DNA of 64,000 bases from Prochlorococcus sp. MIT 1307 (GTDB lineage: Bacteria; Cyanobacteriota; Cyanobacteriia; PCC-6307; Cyanobiaceae). The stretch lies in assembly GCF_034092395.1 (NCBI RefSeq), contig NZ_CP139301.1, positions 310,001 through 374,000 of the forward strand. The letters are read 5' to 3'. Shown here piece by piece: positions 8,917-19,298 of this stretch (the stretch's first letter is position 1; every line of letters begins with the position of its first letter). Below the pieces are notes generated by a model, which made no database searches, was not told the DNA's origin, and was given only the letters and a program-made list of their open reading frames with translations. The position numbers were made by a program, and so were the translations under genes.

Positions 8917-11900
8917 TTATAAGCTTATAACATCGTCATCCCTTTCTCTTATGTTATTAATTTTCTGTTGCTTGTTAAATCCACTTGAGTCTGGTATTTG
9001 ATCGTTCATTAATGTTATCCATTCTACCAATTGATCTAGTTGTTTATCTACGGTTAATATACCTAGGCCTCGAGCAACTACCCTTGATTGATTAGAACCT
9101 GTATTTTGGTATATCAGCCTAGTTTGTAAATGTTTAGGTAGCCCTTTACGTAATAACATAAACGCAGGTTCCTGCATAGTAGTTTCTAATACGAGGTTAT
9201 TATTTTCTTGTTTTACTCTGGAAAAACCTGTTTTCTTTGTTAGTAACTTTAATTTCATTAAATCTAATAAGGTTTCTACTGGTCCAGGTAATTGACCATA
9301 ACGATCTGACCATGTTGTAGCCAATTCAACTAGTGATTCAGAACTATTGCATTCAGTAGCCAGTCTGTATGCTGCTATCTTTTCATCGTTATTTACGATC
9401 CAGTCTGAAGGAATGAATGCGGTTAAGGTCAAATCTATTTGCGTTTCCTCCACAATAGGTATATCTTGACCTTGTATCTCACTTAGTGCTTCTTGTAAGA
9501 GTTCCATGTAGAGATCGAAACCTATGACTTCCATTTGACCGCTTTGCTCTACTCCAAGTAGGTTTCCTACACCCCGAATTTCCATATCTCTCATTGCTAA
9601 TTGATATCCACTTCCCAATTCAGCAAATTCTTGTATAGCTCTTAGTCTTTGACGAGATGAATCATTTAATGCAGAGCTGGATGGATAGAAAATCCAAGCA
9701 TGTGCTTGGATACCACTGCGTCCTACACGACCTCTTAATTGATATAATTGAGACAAACCAAACTTATGACCATCCTCTATTAATATTGTATTAACACGTG
9801 GAATATCTAATCCACTTTCGATAATTGTTGTACATAACATAAGATCAGCTTCTCCAGAATTGAAAGCAACCATAGAATTTTCTAATTCTCCTTCATCCAT
9901 CTGTCCATGGGCCACTAGAAGATTTAATTTAGGTACCATTTTCTTTAGTCTTTCTGCAACGTCGTTTATACCTTCAACCCTAGGTACTACATAAAATATC
10001 TGCCCGCCTCGGTCTAATTCCTGACAAATAGCACTACGTATAGCTTCATCATTATATGGAGAGAGATGAGTCTTAATTGGCCTTCTGAGTGGTGGCGGTG
10101 TTGTTATTAAACTCATTTCTCTAATACCGGAAAGACTCATATAAAGAGTACGTGGTATTGGAGTTGCTGAAAGTGTAAGAACATCTACATCCTTTTTTAA
10201 ATTTTTTATCTTTTCCTTTTGATTTACTCCAAACCTTTGCTCTTCGTCTATTACTAGAAGGCCCAATCCTTTGAATTTTATCTTTGTTGATAAAACTTGA
10301 TGAGTTCCTATTAATGCATCTATTTTTCCATCATTTAGCTCACTAATAATAACCTTCTTCTCTGCGTTCGATCTGAATCGATTTAGAAGTGATACTTTTA
10401 TTGGATAGGGAGCAAATCGTTCGGATATGGTTCTCCAATGTTGCTGTGCTAAAACTGTTGTTGGGGCAAGCAGTGCTACTTGCTTCCCAGCAGTAATAGC
10501 CTTAAATATTGCACGTACAGCGACTTCTGTTTTGCCAAAACCAACATCTCCGCAGACTAGTCTATCCATTGGCTGCTTTCGTTCCATATCCTTTTTCACT
10601 TCAAAAACTGCTTTCTTTTGATCTGTAGTGGGCTCATATGGGAATGAGTCTTCTAATTCTGTTTGCCAAGGACCATCCTTTGGAAAGGCAAAACCTTCTG
10701 CCTTACTTCTTTCTGCATACAGTTTAACCAGGTCAAATGCAACTTTTTTTAGATGTTTCTTTGCTCGCTCTTTAACTTTTAACCAAGCACTTCCTCCCAT
10801 TTTATTAATTTTTGGCTTCTTCCCATCAGTTGCTCGATATCTACCAAGACTTCCTAGTTGGTCAGCTGCAACACTAAGAGTTCCATCAGAGTACTGTACT
10901 ACTAAATAATCTCTTATTTCTCCAGAAATTGCATGTTTTTCTAATTTAAGAAATTGACCTATTCCATGATTTCTATGCACTACATAATCTCCAGCTTTCA
11001 TTTTATTAGGATTTACAGCTATACTTTCAGCCGCCCGTCTTCTTCTTATGTAACCAGTAGAAAGAATACTTTGCTGACCAAAAAATTCTTTGTCGGTTAA
11101 TATTACTATTTTCCATGCAGGCATTACTAATCCCTCAATATCACTATTAGATGAAATCTTTAATGCTACAGGTGTCCTTTGCTCTAGAAGTCGAGAAATT
11201 GCCTGCTGATCCTTGTTATTTGGTATATATTGAACAGTACAATCATGTTCTTCTAGCAGAGTGACTGTCCTACTAGGTTGTGCTGATAGGATCCAAACAA
11301 GATATTTTTCTTTCGTGAATTTCTTAATCTGTTCAGATATTTTAGAAAACTGATTAGGAACAAAAGATATACTTCTATTGGATAAATCGAAGGAATTAGT
11401 ATGCCCAACCGATTCATTAAGTTCACTTAAGTCAAATCCTGAAAATTTATTTATAAGTTCAAAATTCGAATTGATATCCCTATGCATTCTTCCAGAATAT
11501 TTGACTTTAGAGTCAATTGATTTATTTATCTTTGAAGAAATTAACTCATTAAAGGAATCCCTTGTATAACTTAGCCACTGGTTACCATGTGCTATACATT
11601 GATCTTTTTCATCTACTACTATACAAGTTTCCGTTGAGATGTAGTCAAGTAATGAAGATGGTTCATCCCATGCTAAGCCCATAACCTTTCGCAAACCTTT
11701 TGGTGAATTACCTTCTAGTATCTCTTCTAAAATTTCATCGTCTAATAATTGCTCAAGTTCGCAAGGAAATTCTTTTCTAAGTTGATCAGCAATTAAAGTG
11801 TTAAAGTTAGTTGGAGTTAAACAAATATCATTAATTTCTTGCAATGACTTTTGTGTAATAGGGTCAAACTCTCTTAACTTATCAACTTCTTCTCCAAATA

Positions 11901-12495
11901 ATTCTAACCTTACTGGAAGTTCATTACTAACTGGGTAAACATCTATTATGTCTCCTCTTCGTGCCCATGATCCCTCTTGGTCAATTGTATTTAAACGATT
12001 ATAACCTAATTTTGAAAGTTCTAAAGATAGATTTTCTAGATCAATTTCATCGCCCTTTTTTATAGTTAAGAAACAAGATAAAAGCTCTTTTGAAGGTGGA
12101 AGGTGAGGTTGAAGACTTCTTTCTGTTGCTACAATAGCAAGTGAGGAATTTTTATAACTAGAGTGAAGATCACTTAATACTTGAAGTTGACCCCAGATTA
12201 TTTCAGATGATGTTTCATTTGATTCATATGGTGAACCTTCACTTGTTGGATATATGTGATTAGTTTTCCAGCCTATCAACTGTAGTAAAGAGAACCATCT
12301 TGAGGCCTCTTCTAGAGTAGGAACTATTACCAATAATGGTTTAGATTTGGATTTAGCTATAGCTGAACTGATTAGAGCTCTAACAGCCCTACTTGCTCCA
12401 CTTAGTAGCAATCTATTAGATCTACTTGTACGCTCTATTAATTCCTCAGTAATGATTGATTTCTGAAGTTGTAACATTACTGATTCAAGAGGCAT
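8917..12495 (-). CDS. mfd: Transcription-repair coupling factor Mfd
   Basis: 1192-residue ATP-dependent translocase that removes RNA polymerase stalled at DNA damage and recruits UvrA. The N-terminal 450 residues are the UvrB-homology module (PLLVIVPTLEEASRW, SEGSPYE). Near residue 498 begins the CarD-like RNA polymerase interaction domain (GDYVVHRNHGIGQFLKLEK). The helicase module has Walker A GDVGFGKTEV near 650, DEEQ near 749, LSATPIPRTLYMS, and the motif VI region QLRGRVGRSG. The C-terminal TRCF domain follows. Length is normal. An ATG 18 bp downstream (MLQLQKS) is an alternative start. uvrC, from the same repair pathway, is at 57820. Confidence 0.97.
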   Translation of the reverse strand: MPLESVMLQLQKSIITEELIERTSRSNRLLLSGASRAVRALISSAIAKSKSKPLLVIVPTLEEASRWFSLLQLIGWKTNHIYPTSEGSPYESNETSSEIIWGQLQVLSDLHSSYKNSSLAIVATERSLQPHLPPSKELLSCFLTIKKGDEIDLENLSLELSKLGYNRLNTIDQEGSWARRGDIIDVYPVSNELPVRLELFGEEVDKLREFDPITQKSLQEINDICLTPTNFNTLIADQLRKEFPCELEQLLDDEILEEILEGNSPKGLRKVMGLAWDEPSSLLDYISTETCIVVDEKDQCIAHGNQWLSYTRDSFNELISSKINKSIDSKVKYSGRMHRDINSNFELINKFSGFDLSELNESVGHTNSFDLSNRSISFVPNQFSKISEQIKKFTKEKYLVWILSAQPSRTVTLLEEHDCTVQYIPNNKDQQAISRLLEQRTPVALKISSNSDIEGLVMPAWKIVILTDKEFFGQQSILSTGYIRRRRAAESIAVNPNKMKAGDYVVHRNHGIGQFLKLEKHAISGEIRDYLVVQYSDGTLSVAADQLGSLGRYRATDGKKPKINKMGGSAWLKVKERAKKHLKKVAFDLVKLYAERSKAEGFAFPKDGPWQTELEDSFPYEPTTDQKKAVFEVKKDMERKQPMDRLVCGDVGFGKTEVAVRAIFKAITAGKQVALLAPTTVLAQQHWRTISERFAPYPIKVSLLNRFRSNAEKKVIISELNDGKIDALIGTHQVLSTKIKFKGLGLLVIDEEQRFGVNQKEKIKNLKKDVDVLTLSATPIPRTLYMSLSGIREMSLITTPPPLRRPIKTHLSPYNDEAIRSAICQELDRGGQIFYVVPRVEGINDVAERLKKMVPKLNLLVAHGQMDEGELENSMVAFNSGEADLMLCTTIIESGLDIPRVNTILIEDGHKFGLSQLYQLRGRVGRSGIQAHAWIFYPSSSALNDSSRQRLRAIQEFAELGSGYQLAMRDMEIRGVGNLLGVEQSGQMEVIGFDLYMELLQEALSEIQGQDIPIVEETQIDLTLTAFIPSDWIVNNDEKIAAYRLATECNSSESLVELATTWSDRYGQLPGPVETLLDLMKLKLLTKKTGFSRVKQENNNLVLETTMQEPAFMLLRKGLPKHLQTRLIYQNTGSNQSRVVARGLGILTVDKQLDQLVEWITLMNDQIPDSSGFNKQQKINNIRERDDDVISL

Positions 12496-12576
12496 GTTTA
12501 GTATCGCTCCATTTTTATTTGCCTATCAATGAGGATAGTATGTTGCTTGTGAGATGTGGTCTTTATAATTGAATGC

Positions 12577-13332
12577 CTACATTGTCTCATGATTAGAGAC
12601 TTTAGATCTTAGAAGCAAATTGAAATGTTCTAATTGTTCATTATTTAAGTGCTGCCTGCTTGTTACATTCATATTGACTGACAAAAATTCTCTGGCCATA
12701 GATGTGTTCCATTTCAATTGTTTTATTAAGCTATCAGACTCTTCTAAAAGTGCTAAATGAGCTTTTGGTTTTGGTGTTTCATCATTTATATTGCTTTGAT
12801 TAGTATCACGTAAAGCATTTAGATATTGTACAAGATCATGATAATTTGTAATTCTGGCTCTATCGATAAAACCAAATTTCTCCTTAATAAATTTATTTTC
12901 CTGGTTTCTATCCCATTTTAATCTTGATAGTTCCATGTCAATATCAGTTAGTTCCTTACTCCATTCTTCTGGTTCACCTTCAACTTCTTTTGTTGTTGTT
13001 AAAAAATTATCTACATTTTTCCCGTTATTAAAAATAATATTTTTTTCGTCTTTATTGACTGTAGGGTTATTATTTTCACCATCATTATTCTTTATAGTGT
13101 CTTTATTTGGATGAATTTCTTGTTCTATAGTTAATTCTAAATAATATTCTTCTAACTTATTTCCTAATTTGATACGTTTAAAAATCCTTTTAATAGCATT
13201 ATCTTCTGCTATATAAGTAGTTGAACCTTCTCCCAATGCACTACCAAGAGGACATTCTCCATCCCACGCTATGGCTCTGACTATGGTCTTATGCTCTTCT
13301 GTGTGGCAAAGTTCTGACTGGATCCTAATCAC
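12577..13332 (-). CDS. Conserved picocyanobacterial unknown with two repeated helical units
   Basis: 251 residues. The N-terminal 50 residues (AIAWDGECPLGSALGEGSTTYIAEDNAIKRI) look like a small folded unit. A low-complexity, Asn/Asp/Lys-rich linker spans about residues 70-115. The C-terminus has two related units of about 45 residues, one with LSRLKWDRNQENKFIKEKFG and one with IKQLKWNTSMAREFLSVNMN, each followed by Arg and an LxxLxxL-type helix. I recognise similar K/RW-F-L repeats in other cyanobacterial proteins but no function. It lies upstream of mfd on the same strand with an 81-bp gap, and is divergent from the TerC-like gene. Confidence 0.7.
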   Translation of the reverse strand: MIRIQSELCHTEEHKTIVRAIAWDGECPLGSALGEGSTTYIAEDNAIKRIFKRIKLGNKLEEYYLELTIEQEIHPNKDTIKNNDGENNNPTVNKDEKNIIFNNGKNVDNFLTTTKEVEGEPEEWSKELTDIDMELSRLKWDRNQENKFIKEKFGFIDRARITNYHDLVQYLNALRDTNQSNINDETPKPKAHLALLEESDSLIKQLKWNTSMAREFLSVNMNVTSRQHLNNEQLEHFNLLLRSKVSNHETM

Positions 13333-13427
13333 AACACTTTTAGTATCCCTTTGTAACCTTAATTATCAGACATTTTTTTGACCAACCGAACAATTTATAG
13401 CGATGTGTTTTTATTTGACATGATCCT

Positions 13428-14147
13428 ATGGACTCAGCAGCTCTAAGATCTCTAACACCATTATTGGACGGCATAGACCAATGGGTTGAATTAGCTCCTT
13501 TGTTGCCAGTAATAATCTCTCTAGAACTAATATTATCGGCAGATAATGCAATAGCTCTTGCATCAATTACAAGAAGGTTAAAAAGCAAAGAGACACAAAA
13601 AATAGCACTGAATATTGGAATACTACTATCACTCGTGCTAAGAGTGATATTGATACTTATGGCACAGGTTGTTTTAAGGCTTTGGCCAATTAAACTTATA
13701 GCAAGTATATATTTATTAGGACTTTGCTTTAATAAATTTAGAGAAAGATTTTCTAGCCTAGATAATCATAAAGCCATAGAAGAACAAAATAATAACATAT
13801 CCCTAATTAAAACTATATTTTTGCTTGCTTTAACAGATTTGGCATTTTCAATTGATAGTGTAGCTGCAGCTGTTGCTATAAGTGATCAGTTTCTTCTTGT
13901 TATTTCTGGAGCTATTATAGGTGTAATTGCCCTAAGATTTACATCAGGACTATTCATAAAATGGCTTGATGAGTTTATAAGGCTTGAACTTGCTGGTTAT
14001 ATAGCAGTAGGCTTAATTGGTTTAAAATTACTCATAATATTATTAAGCCCCTCACTTGTTATTCCTGAATGGTTTGTATTTCTTAGCATGATATTATTGT
14101 TCATATGGGGTTTCTCAAAACGTAATTATCAATCTAACTATGATTAG
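13428..14147 (+). CDS. TerC-family integral membrane protein
   Basis: 239 residues, about seven hydrophobic segments. Hallmarks of TerC are the acidic/polar motif LELILSADNAIALASI near residues 27-43 and a second copy-like LTDLAFSIDSVAAAVAIS near 132-150; the Asp residues in SADN and SIDS are thought to bind metal. TerC homologues in other bacteria and in plastids are linked to Mn export or thylakoid protein insertion, so a metal-handling membrane role is likely but not proven. The stop overlaps the convergent fmt stop by about 4 bp. Confidence 0.85.
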   Translation: MDSAALRSLTPLLDGIDQWVELAPLLPVIISLELILSADNAIALASITRRLKSKETQKIALNIGILLSLVLRVILILMAQVVLRLWPIKLIASIYLLGLCFNKFRERFSSLDNHKAIEEQNNNISLIKTIFLLALTDLAFSIDSVAAAVAISDQFLLVISGAIIGVIALRFTSGLFIKWLDEFIRLELAGYIAVGLIGLKLLIILLSPSLVIPEWFVFLSMILLFIWGFSKRNYQSNYD

Positions 14148-15163
14148 TTAAATGATTCTCCAACATTTAGCCCTAATTGTTGGATTAGACTATTTCCTCT
14201 AACAGGCTTTTTCCCTTCCAGTTGTGCCTCTGTTATAAGCAAGTATGATTCAGCAGTTGAAACTATAAGTCCAACATCTTTATATAAATAAATTATAGAG
14301 CCTGGTTTAGAATCTTTAGGTAATGTGTTAATCATTAAGGGATCCACGAATTTTGAAAAGTAATCTTTAGCTATGTTTAATAGTGGTATCGTCGCCATTA
14401 TCTTTAGCCTCTTACTTTGAACGAAGGTATATGAATTAGGAAATACCCCCATAACTAATCGATGTATATCAAGTGCGCTAGTGTTCCAATTTATAAGTGA
14501 GTCTGACTTACTTAATAATCTTGCATAGGTAGGCTTAATTTGTATATCCTCTTGTAAGGTAAGGTCTAATAATTTTGGAATTCCATATGGTTCAGATTTA
14601 GTATTATTTTCTATAATATTAAGGGTCTTAAGTAAAAGATTACTTGAAAGTTTACTAAGTTTATTGGTGAGAACTTGAGCATTATCTAGTAAACCAATAT
14701 TTATCTCTGATTGAAATAAGACAGGGCCTGTATCTAAACCTTCCTCCATAAACATAATTGCTACACCAGTTGATTTGTCTCCTGAAATTAAACTCCATTG
14801 AATTGGACCTGCTCCACGCCATCTTGGCAGCAAAGATGCATGACTATTCCAGCAACCAAAGCGTGGTTGATTCAATACTTCAATTGGTAAGATTTGTCCA
14901 AATGCTACAACAATATATATATCTGCTTTTAAGTTGGCTATTTCTTCTTGAATATTTTGTTGTTTTTTTATGTTGTATGGTGAAAAAACCTTTATATTAT
15001 TCTCCATAGCCTTCTGTTTAACTGGTGAAGCAGTAGTTCTAGAACCTCTATTTCGTCTTTTATCAGGTTGAGTAACTACAGCAATAACTTTATGTTCAGA
15101 TTGGATAAGAGAATATAGGCTTTCTGCTGCATAATTTGGTGTTCCCCAAAAAATAATTTTCAT
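14144..15163 (-). CDS. fmt: Methionyl-tRNA formyltransferase
   Basis: 339 residues; transfers a formyl group from 10-formyl-THF to initiator Met-tRNA. The N-terminus is MKIIFWGTPNYAAESL. The formyl-THF site shows NSHASLLPRWRGAGPIQWS with catalytic Asn and His, and GVAIMFMEEGLDTGPV carries the conserved Asp. The C-terminal OB-fold tRNA-binding domain is present. Its ATG overlaps the tldE stop by 4 bp, so translation may be coupled in a tldD-tldE-fmt unit. Confidence 0.95.
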   Translation of the reverse strand: MKIIFWGTPNYAAESLYSLIQSEHKVIAVVTQPDKRRNRGSRTTASPVKQKAMENNIKVFSPYNIKKQQNIQEEIANLKADIYIVVAFGQILPIEVLNQPRFGCWNSHASLLPRWRGAGPIQWSLISGDKSTGVAIMFMEEGLDTGPVLFQSEINIGLLDNAQVLTNKLSKLSSNLLLKTLNIIENNTKSEPYGIPKLLDLTLQEDIQIKPTYARLLSKSDSLINWNTSALDIHRLVMGVFPNSYTFVQSKRLKIMATIPLLNIAKDYFSKFVDPLMINTLPKDSKPGSIIYLYKDVGLIVSTAESYLLITEAQLEGKKPVRGNSLIQQLGLNVGESFN

Positions 15164-16545
15164 TCTTCTCCGGTTATTGTTAATCCATCAACCCATATAT
15201 GAGGTGAAACTCCTTGATGTGTTATCTCTTGTTGCTCTTCTATTTGGATAATTTTATTTAAGACTTCTTTTATATCGCCTGCCACTGTGGCTGCTTCTAT
15301 AGAAGTTCTTTCGCCTCTATTAACTAACCAACCATCAAACGGTAGTGAAAATGAACCTTGACTAGCCTTTATACCAGAATGTAGTGCATTTAGTCCTTCT
15401 ATCATAATATATTTTCCTTGATAGCTCTTATTGTTTAATTCAGAATTTAATAAGTCCTTCTCATTACTACTTCCAATGACAAGCCAATCTAATCCCACTG
15501 ATACTTTTGACCCTATACCAGCATGACCTGTAGGTTCAACACCAAATATCCTAGCTGTAGTTTCAGAATGAATGAAATTCTCTAAAGTACCTCCATTTAT
15601 TAAACATAAATTTCTAGTTGGAGTACCTTCACCATCAAAACTAGATGAGCTATAATTGGATGGATGTAATGCATTATCGTATATAGATAGGGAGGGTACA
15701 GCGATTTGTTTTCCTAATGATTCTTTATGAGATAAACTAGTTCCATCAATTACTGATCTAGCATTAAACATATTACTAAAAGCTCCAATTAAATCAAGGA
15801 TAGCTTCAGGCTTAAAGCAAATTAAATATTTACCTGTATCAATAGGCTTGTAATTTAAATGATCAATCGTACGTGATGCCGCTTCATTAATACAAGAATC
15901 TATTTCAAGATCATCAACACTATAGCTTAACCTTATAGCGCCTGAACTTCGAGGCTTATTAGATTTTTCTTGAGCTCTAGCATATAGATATAGACTAGCT
16001 TGACTTGACTTAATATGCCTCATTGCTCCTTCGCTATTAATATATACTCTTTCAAATAATGTCTCACCTATTCCATTATAAGGAACAGTCTGAATTGCTT
16101 TGTGTATATTTAATAGCTTTGATTCAGCATCCCTTAGCAATTCTAGTAAATTTTTTATTCCAACAAAATCTTTAACAGGCTTAACAAGTTCAGGCAAAGG
16201 TGCCTTACATAAGGGTGAGAAGTTTGGTATCTCATTGGGGTTGCCAAATTGACTAGCTTGATATGCACCCTGAAAAGCTTTACGAAGGCCTATCTCACTA
16301 AGATCTGAAGTGCTCGTAGTACCTACGAGTCCTAGCATGTTCCAAACTCGAATTGTTACAGTACTTCTCTGTGATGCTTTTAATTGCTTTGGTTCACCTT
16401 TATCAACTTGTACGGATAAATCTTTACTAGTGGTAGCTCCTAAGTCCCATTGTTTAATCGATTTATCTTGAGTTAGATTATTCAGTTGATCTATAAGCCT
16501 ATTAGAATTAATTAAATTACTTGTGTTATTAAGTGATTGATTCAT
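15160..16545 (-). CDS. tldE: TldE/PmbA metalloprotease partner subunit
   Basis: 461 residues. TldD and TldE form a heteromeric metalloprotease that cleaves unfolded peptides; TldE lacks the zinc ligands. The sequence has family features KGEPKQLKASQRSTVTIRV, FDGEGTPTRNLCLINGGTLE and the C-terminal GSFSLPFDGWLVNRGERTS. No HEXXXH, as expected for this subunit. It lies 2 bp after tldD. Confidence 0.9.
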   Translation of the reverse strand: MNQSLNNTSNLINSNRLIDQLNNLTQDKSIKQWDLGATTSKDLSVQVDKGEPKQLKASQRSTVTIRVWNMLGLVGTTSTSDLSEIGLRKAFQGAYQASQFGNPNEIPNFSPLCKAPLPELVKPVKDFVGIKNLLELLRDAESKLLNIHKAIQTVPYNGIGETLFERVYINSEGAMRHIKSSQASLYLYARAQEKSNKPRSSGAIRLSYSVDDLEIDSCINEAASRTIDHLNYKPIDTGKYLICFKPEAILDLIGAFSNMFNARSVIDGTSLSHKESLGKQIAVPSLSIYDNALHPSNYSSSSFDGEGTPTRNLCLINGGTLENFIHSETTARIFGVEPTGHAGIGSKVSVGLDWLVIGSSNEKDLLNSELNNKSYQGKYIMIEGLNALHSGIKASQGSFSLPFDGWLVNRGERTSIEAATVAGDIKEVLNKIIQIEEQQEITHQGVSPHIWVDGLTITGEE

Positions 16546-16547
16546 GG

Positions 16548-18089
16548 TTAACGACCTCCTATCGTAATTGAATCTACTTTGATATGTGGTTGCCCAACAG
16601 TTACATAAATATTTCCACTTATAGACCCGCAGAAACCAGCTGCTAGATCAAGATCATTTGCACACATAGATATTCGTGGCATGATTTCCTTTGCTTCTCC
16701 AATTAGTGTCGCTCCTTTTACTGGTTGGTCTAATTTTCCATTTTTAATAAGGTACCCCTCTTCTACAGAAAAGTTGAATTGCCCTGTAGGCCCAACACTT
16801 CCTCCGCCCATTGACTTGCAATATAAACCATCATCTACACTTTCTATTAATTGGCCAGGGCTATATATTCCATCTTTTATATAAGTATTTCGCATTCGGC
16901 TTGCTGAGGCAAAAGTATGATTTTGTCGCCTCCCACTACCAGTTCGAGGGTGGCCAGTTCTCATTTCTCCTGCTCGGTCGCATAAGAAACCTTTAAGTAT
17001 TCCTTGTTCTATCAAAACTGTACGCTGGGGCTCCATTCCTTCATCATCTATAGACAAGGATCCAAAAGCTCCTATCGTATTACCTTCGTCAATTGCTGTT
17101 ACAGCTTCATTGGCTATTTTTTGGTTTATTTGATCCGCAAAGGGACTAGTTCCACGTTCGATTTGTGTAGTTTCTAGCAAATGTCCGCAAGCCTCATGAA
17201 AAATAACTCCACCAAATTTGTTTGCTAAAACTACAGGCTTTTGCCCCGCCTTTACATAATCTGCATAAAGCATTTTTTCTGCACTCTCACAAAGATCTTG
17301 AGCTGATTTCTCTGAATCCCAATTGCGTAATTCATCAGGGGTTGAAGAACTACCATATCTTCTTCCAATACTTGATCGGTGATCTTTATCAGAAACAAGA
17401 AGATTTAAACCAATAGACTGGTGTAGGCGAATATCTTTTGCAAATGTTCCATCACTGGTCGCAATCAAAACCTCCTGCCATGATCTTGAATAAGATGACC
17501 GGCGGACTTCTACATGCTTACCATATGTTTTAAGTTGGTTATTTGCTAATAATAAAGTATTACTAGTTTCTTCTAAATTTGGGCACCCTACTAACCATTT
17601 AGTTTTATTAGCTCCATAATCCCTGAAATTTGATAATTCTTGAAACTTATGATTATTAATATTAGATGCATCTAGACCAAGCATCCCTAAAGCTTGGGTT
17701 AAAGCTTCCTTTAACCCATTTTCAGATAAATCATTTGTACTAACAAATCCATCTCTATTATTCCGAAAAACCCTAATGCCTGCTCCTTTCCCAAATGAAG
17801 GGCTGACACTAGTAATGGTATCTTGTTCTGCAAGAATACTTATATTATCTGTATTTTCAAGAAAAATCTCTATTAGATCTGCTCCAGAGGACTTACCTAT
17901 CCAAAGCAAACTTTCCAGAGAATTCCTCCAAGACAAATTAAATTCATCCGAAGGAAGATTCTTCGATATCGGTTGGATGTTAGTGCTCAAATACTTAGAG
18001 GTGATAAAGGGCAGGGAATCAGCTTGATTTAGTGGAGCAATGCTATATTCTATTCTAATATGCCAGTAAGCTAGATATGACAATTTCAA
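16548..18089 (-). CDS. tldD: TldD metalloprotease catalytic subunit
   Basis: 513 residues. The zinc motif HEACGH (HEXXXH) is at residues 298-303, and the downstream metal ligand region GFLCDRAGEMRTGHPRTG is present. GGGSVGPTGQFNFSVEEGYL and the C-terminal CGSISGNIYVTVGQP are typical. The N-terminal 40 residues up to LPSDE are longer than in E. coli TldD (481 residues) and may be an extension or a start too far upstream. Forms the active protease with TldE encoded next. Confidence 0.92.
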   Translation of the reverse strand: MKLSYLAYWHIRIEYSIAPLNQADSLPFITSKYLSTNIQPISKNLPSDEFNLSWRNSLESLLWIGKSSGADLIEIFLENTDNISILAEQDTITSVSPSFGKGAGIRVFRNNRDGFVSTNDLSENGLKEALTQALGMLGLDASNINNHKFQELSNFRDYGANKTKWLVGCPNLEETSNTLLLANNQLKTYGKHVEVRRSSYSRSWQEVLIATSDGTFAKDIRLHQSIGLNLLVSDKDHRSSIGRRYGSSSTPDELRNWDSEKSAQDLCESAEKMLYADYVKAGQKPVVLANKFGGVIFHEACGHLLETTQIERGTSPFADQINQKIANEAVTAIDEGNTIGAFGSLSIDDEGMEPQRTVLIEQGILKGFLCDRAGEMRTGHPRTGSGRRQNHTFASASRMRNTYIKDGIYSPGQLIESVDDGLYCKSMGGGSVGPTGQFNFSVEEGYLIKNGKLDQPVKGATLIGEAKEIMPRISMCANDLDLAAGFCGSISGNIYVTVGQPHIKVDSITIGGR

Positions 18090-18204
18090 TATAATTATGT
18101 TAATCGGTAACTAATTGAACACCGACCTAACTCAATAGGTATGTCTATTTTAGATATTAAGAAATAATCAACGAAATTTTTCATTTAATTATTAAGAATA
18201 ATAT

Positions 18205-18621
18205 TTAATTAGCACCTAGCCACTTTTGTCCATTTAATCGTTGTAAAAGCCTAGAAATTAATAATGCAAGAGTAATTTTTCGTTCATCTATTAAGAATGA
18301 TTCGAGTACAGTTGGCTCCGCCCCTTCTTCTGCAAGAGCAACTACTTTACTAGATGTGATTTTATTACTACTAAAGCATAACCAGAAACGCCTTCCTTTA
18401 GGTAATTGACCTGAAACTATCCAACACATTCCTCCGGTTACTGGCCTATCAGCTTCTTTTAAAAGTAAATTATCAGGAGGGAATCCAATCTTAGTAAGGG
18501 CATTATTTAATCCGGGTATAAAATCATGCGTGATAAATTCTTCAAAGGGCTTATCTTCTGGTTTTAGTGGTTTTGGCGGTTTAGAAGAGGTATTTATTTC
18601 CTCTATGTTAGATGATCCCAT
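18205..18621 (-). CDS. DUF2996 protein
   Basis: 138 residues of a cyanobacterial and plastid family of unknown function. The signature includes EDKPFEEFITHDFIPGLNNAL, GMCWIVSGQLPKGRRFWLCF, and the strongly conserved C-terminal TVLESFLIDERKITLALL followed by QRLNGQKWLGAN. Soluble, with a Pro-rich N-terminus. No close operon partner. Confidence 0.85.
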   Translation of the reverse strand: MGSSNIEEINTSSKPPKPLKPEDKPFEEFITHDFIPGLNNALTKIGFPPDNLLLKEADRPVTGGMCWIVSGQLPKGRRFWLCFSSNKITSSKVVALAEEGAEPTVLESFLIDERKITLALLISRLLQRLNGQKWLGAN

Positions 18622-18737
18622 TTTGCGTTATGAGTGGAGGATTGTGGTATTGAGTATATCTATATACTATCTCACAGAATGAATCATAGAATTTTGTTCT
18701 CTTTTTTATATTCTAATAATTTAATTATAGAAAAACT

Positions 18738-19298
18738 CTACCAATCTTCTTCAAGTCCTATGCCCCATTCATCATTATATTGGTTTTTATTTAGGCCTAT
18801 TTCTTCAAAAGCTTCCTCCTCCTCAATAGTCTCATCTATATCAAATTCATTATGTGTTGAGTAAGAATTTTTATATTCTTCTTTGTAGGTTCTTTTATTG
18901 AGAATCTTAAATGGAACAGAGATGGTTGGAATTGGATCACGTATATCACGCTCAGGTTGATAGTCAAGATCATCTCTGGGTGAGAATTCCTCTTCAAATT
19001 GGATAAAATCATTTTCTAAAGGTTGATTTTTATTATTAATGTTATGAGATGAAGGAGAATATTTAACTGCTCTTTTTAGCGATAAGGGCTTTGAATTACT
19101 TGTAAGTGCAGCTGCTAATGATATTAGAGCACTTGATGAACTTGCTAATGTCATAACTATACCAAGACTTATTGTTGGCGATGTCCAGGTTAGTATTTTT
19201 ATACGAACATTCTTATTTAAGTTAAATGCAGAAATAGTAACTATAGATATAAGTGGAATAGTGCATAATATTAAAAGTATTTGTTTTCTTAATTTCAT
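18738..19298 (-). CDS. Two-span membrane protein with acidic tail, unknown
   Basis: 186 residues. A first hydrophobic span (QILLILCTIPLISIVTISAF) near 6-25 and a second (IVMTLASSSSALISLAAALT) near 46-66 are followed by about 120 polar residues rich in Glu/Asp, ending NDEWGIGLEEDW. No family recognised. The ATG overlaps the ubiX stop by 4 bp, so it is probably translated with ubiX. Confidence 0.6.
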   Translation of the reverse strand: MKLRKQILLILCTIPLISIVTISAFNLNKNVRIKILTWTSPTISLGIVMTLASSSSALISLAAALTSNSKPLSLKRAVKYSPSSHNINNKNQPLENDFIQFEEEFSPRDDLDYQPERDIRDPIPTISVPFKILNKRTYKEEYKNSYSTHNEFDIDETIEEEEAFEEIGLNKNQYNDEWGIGLEEDW

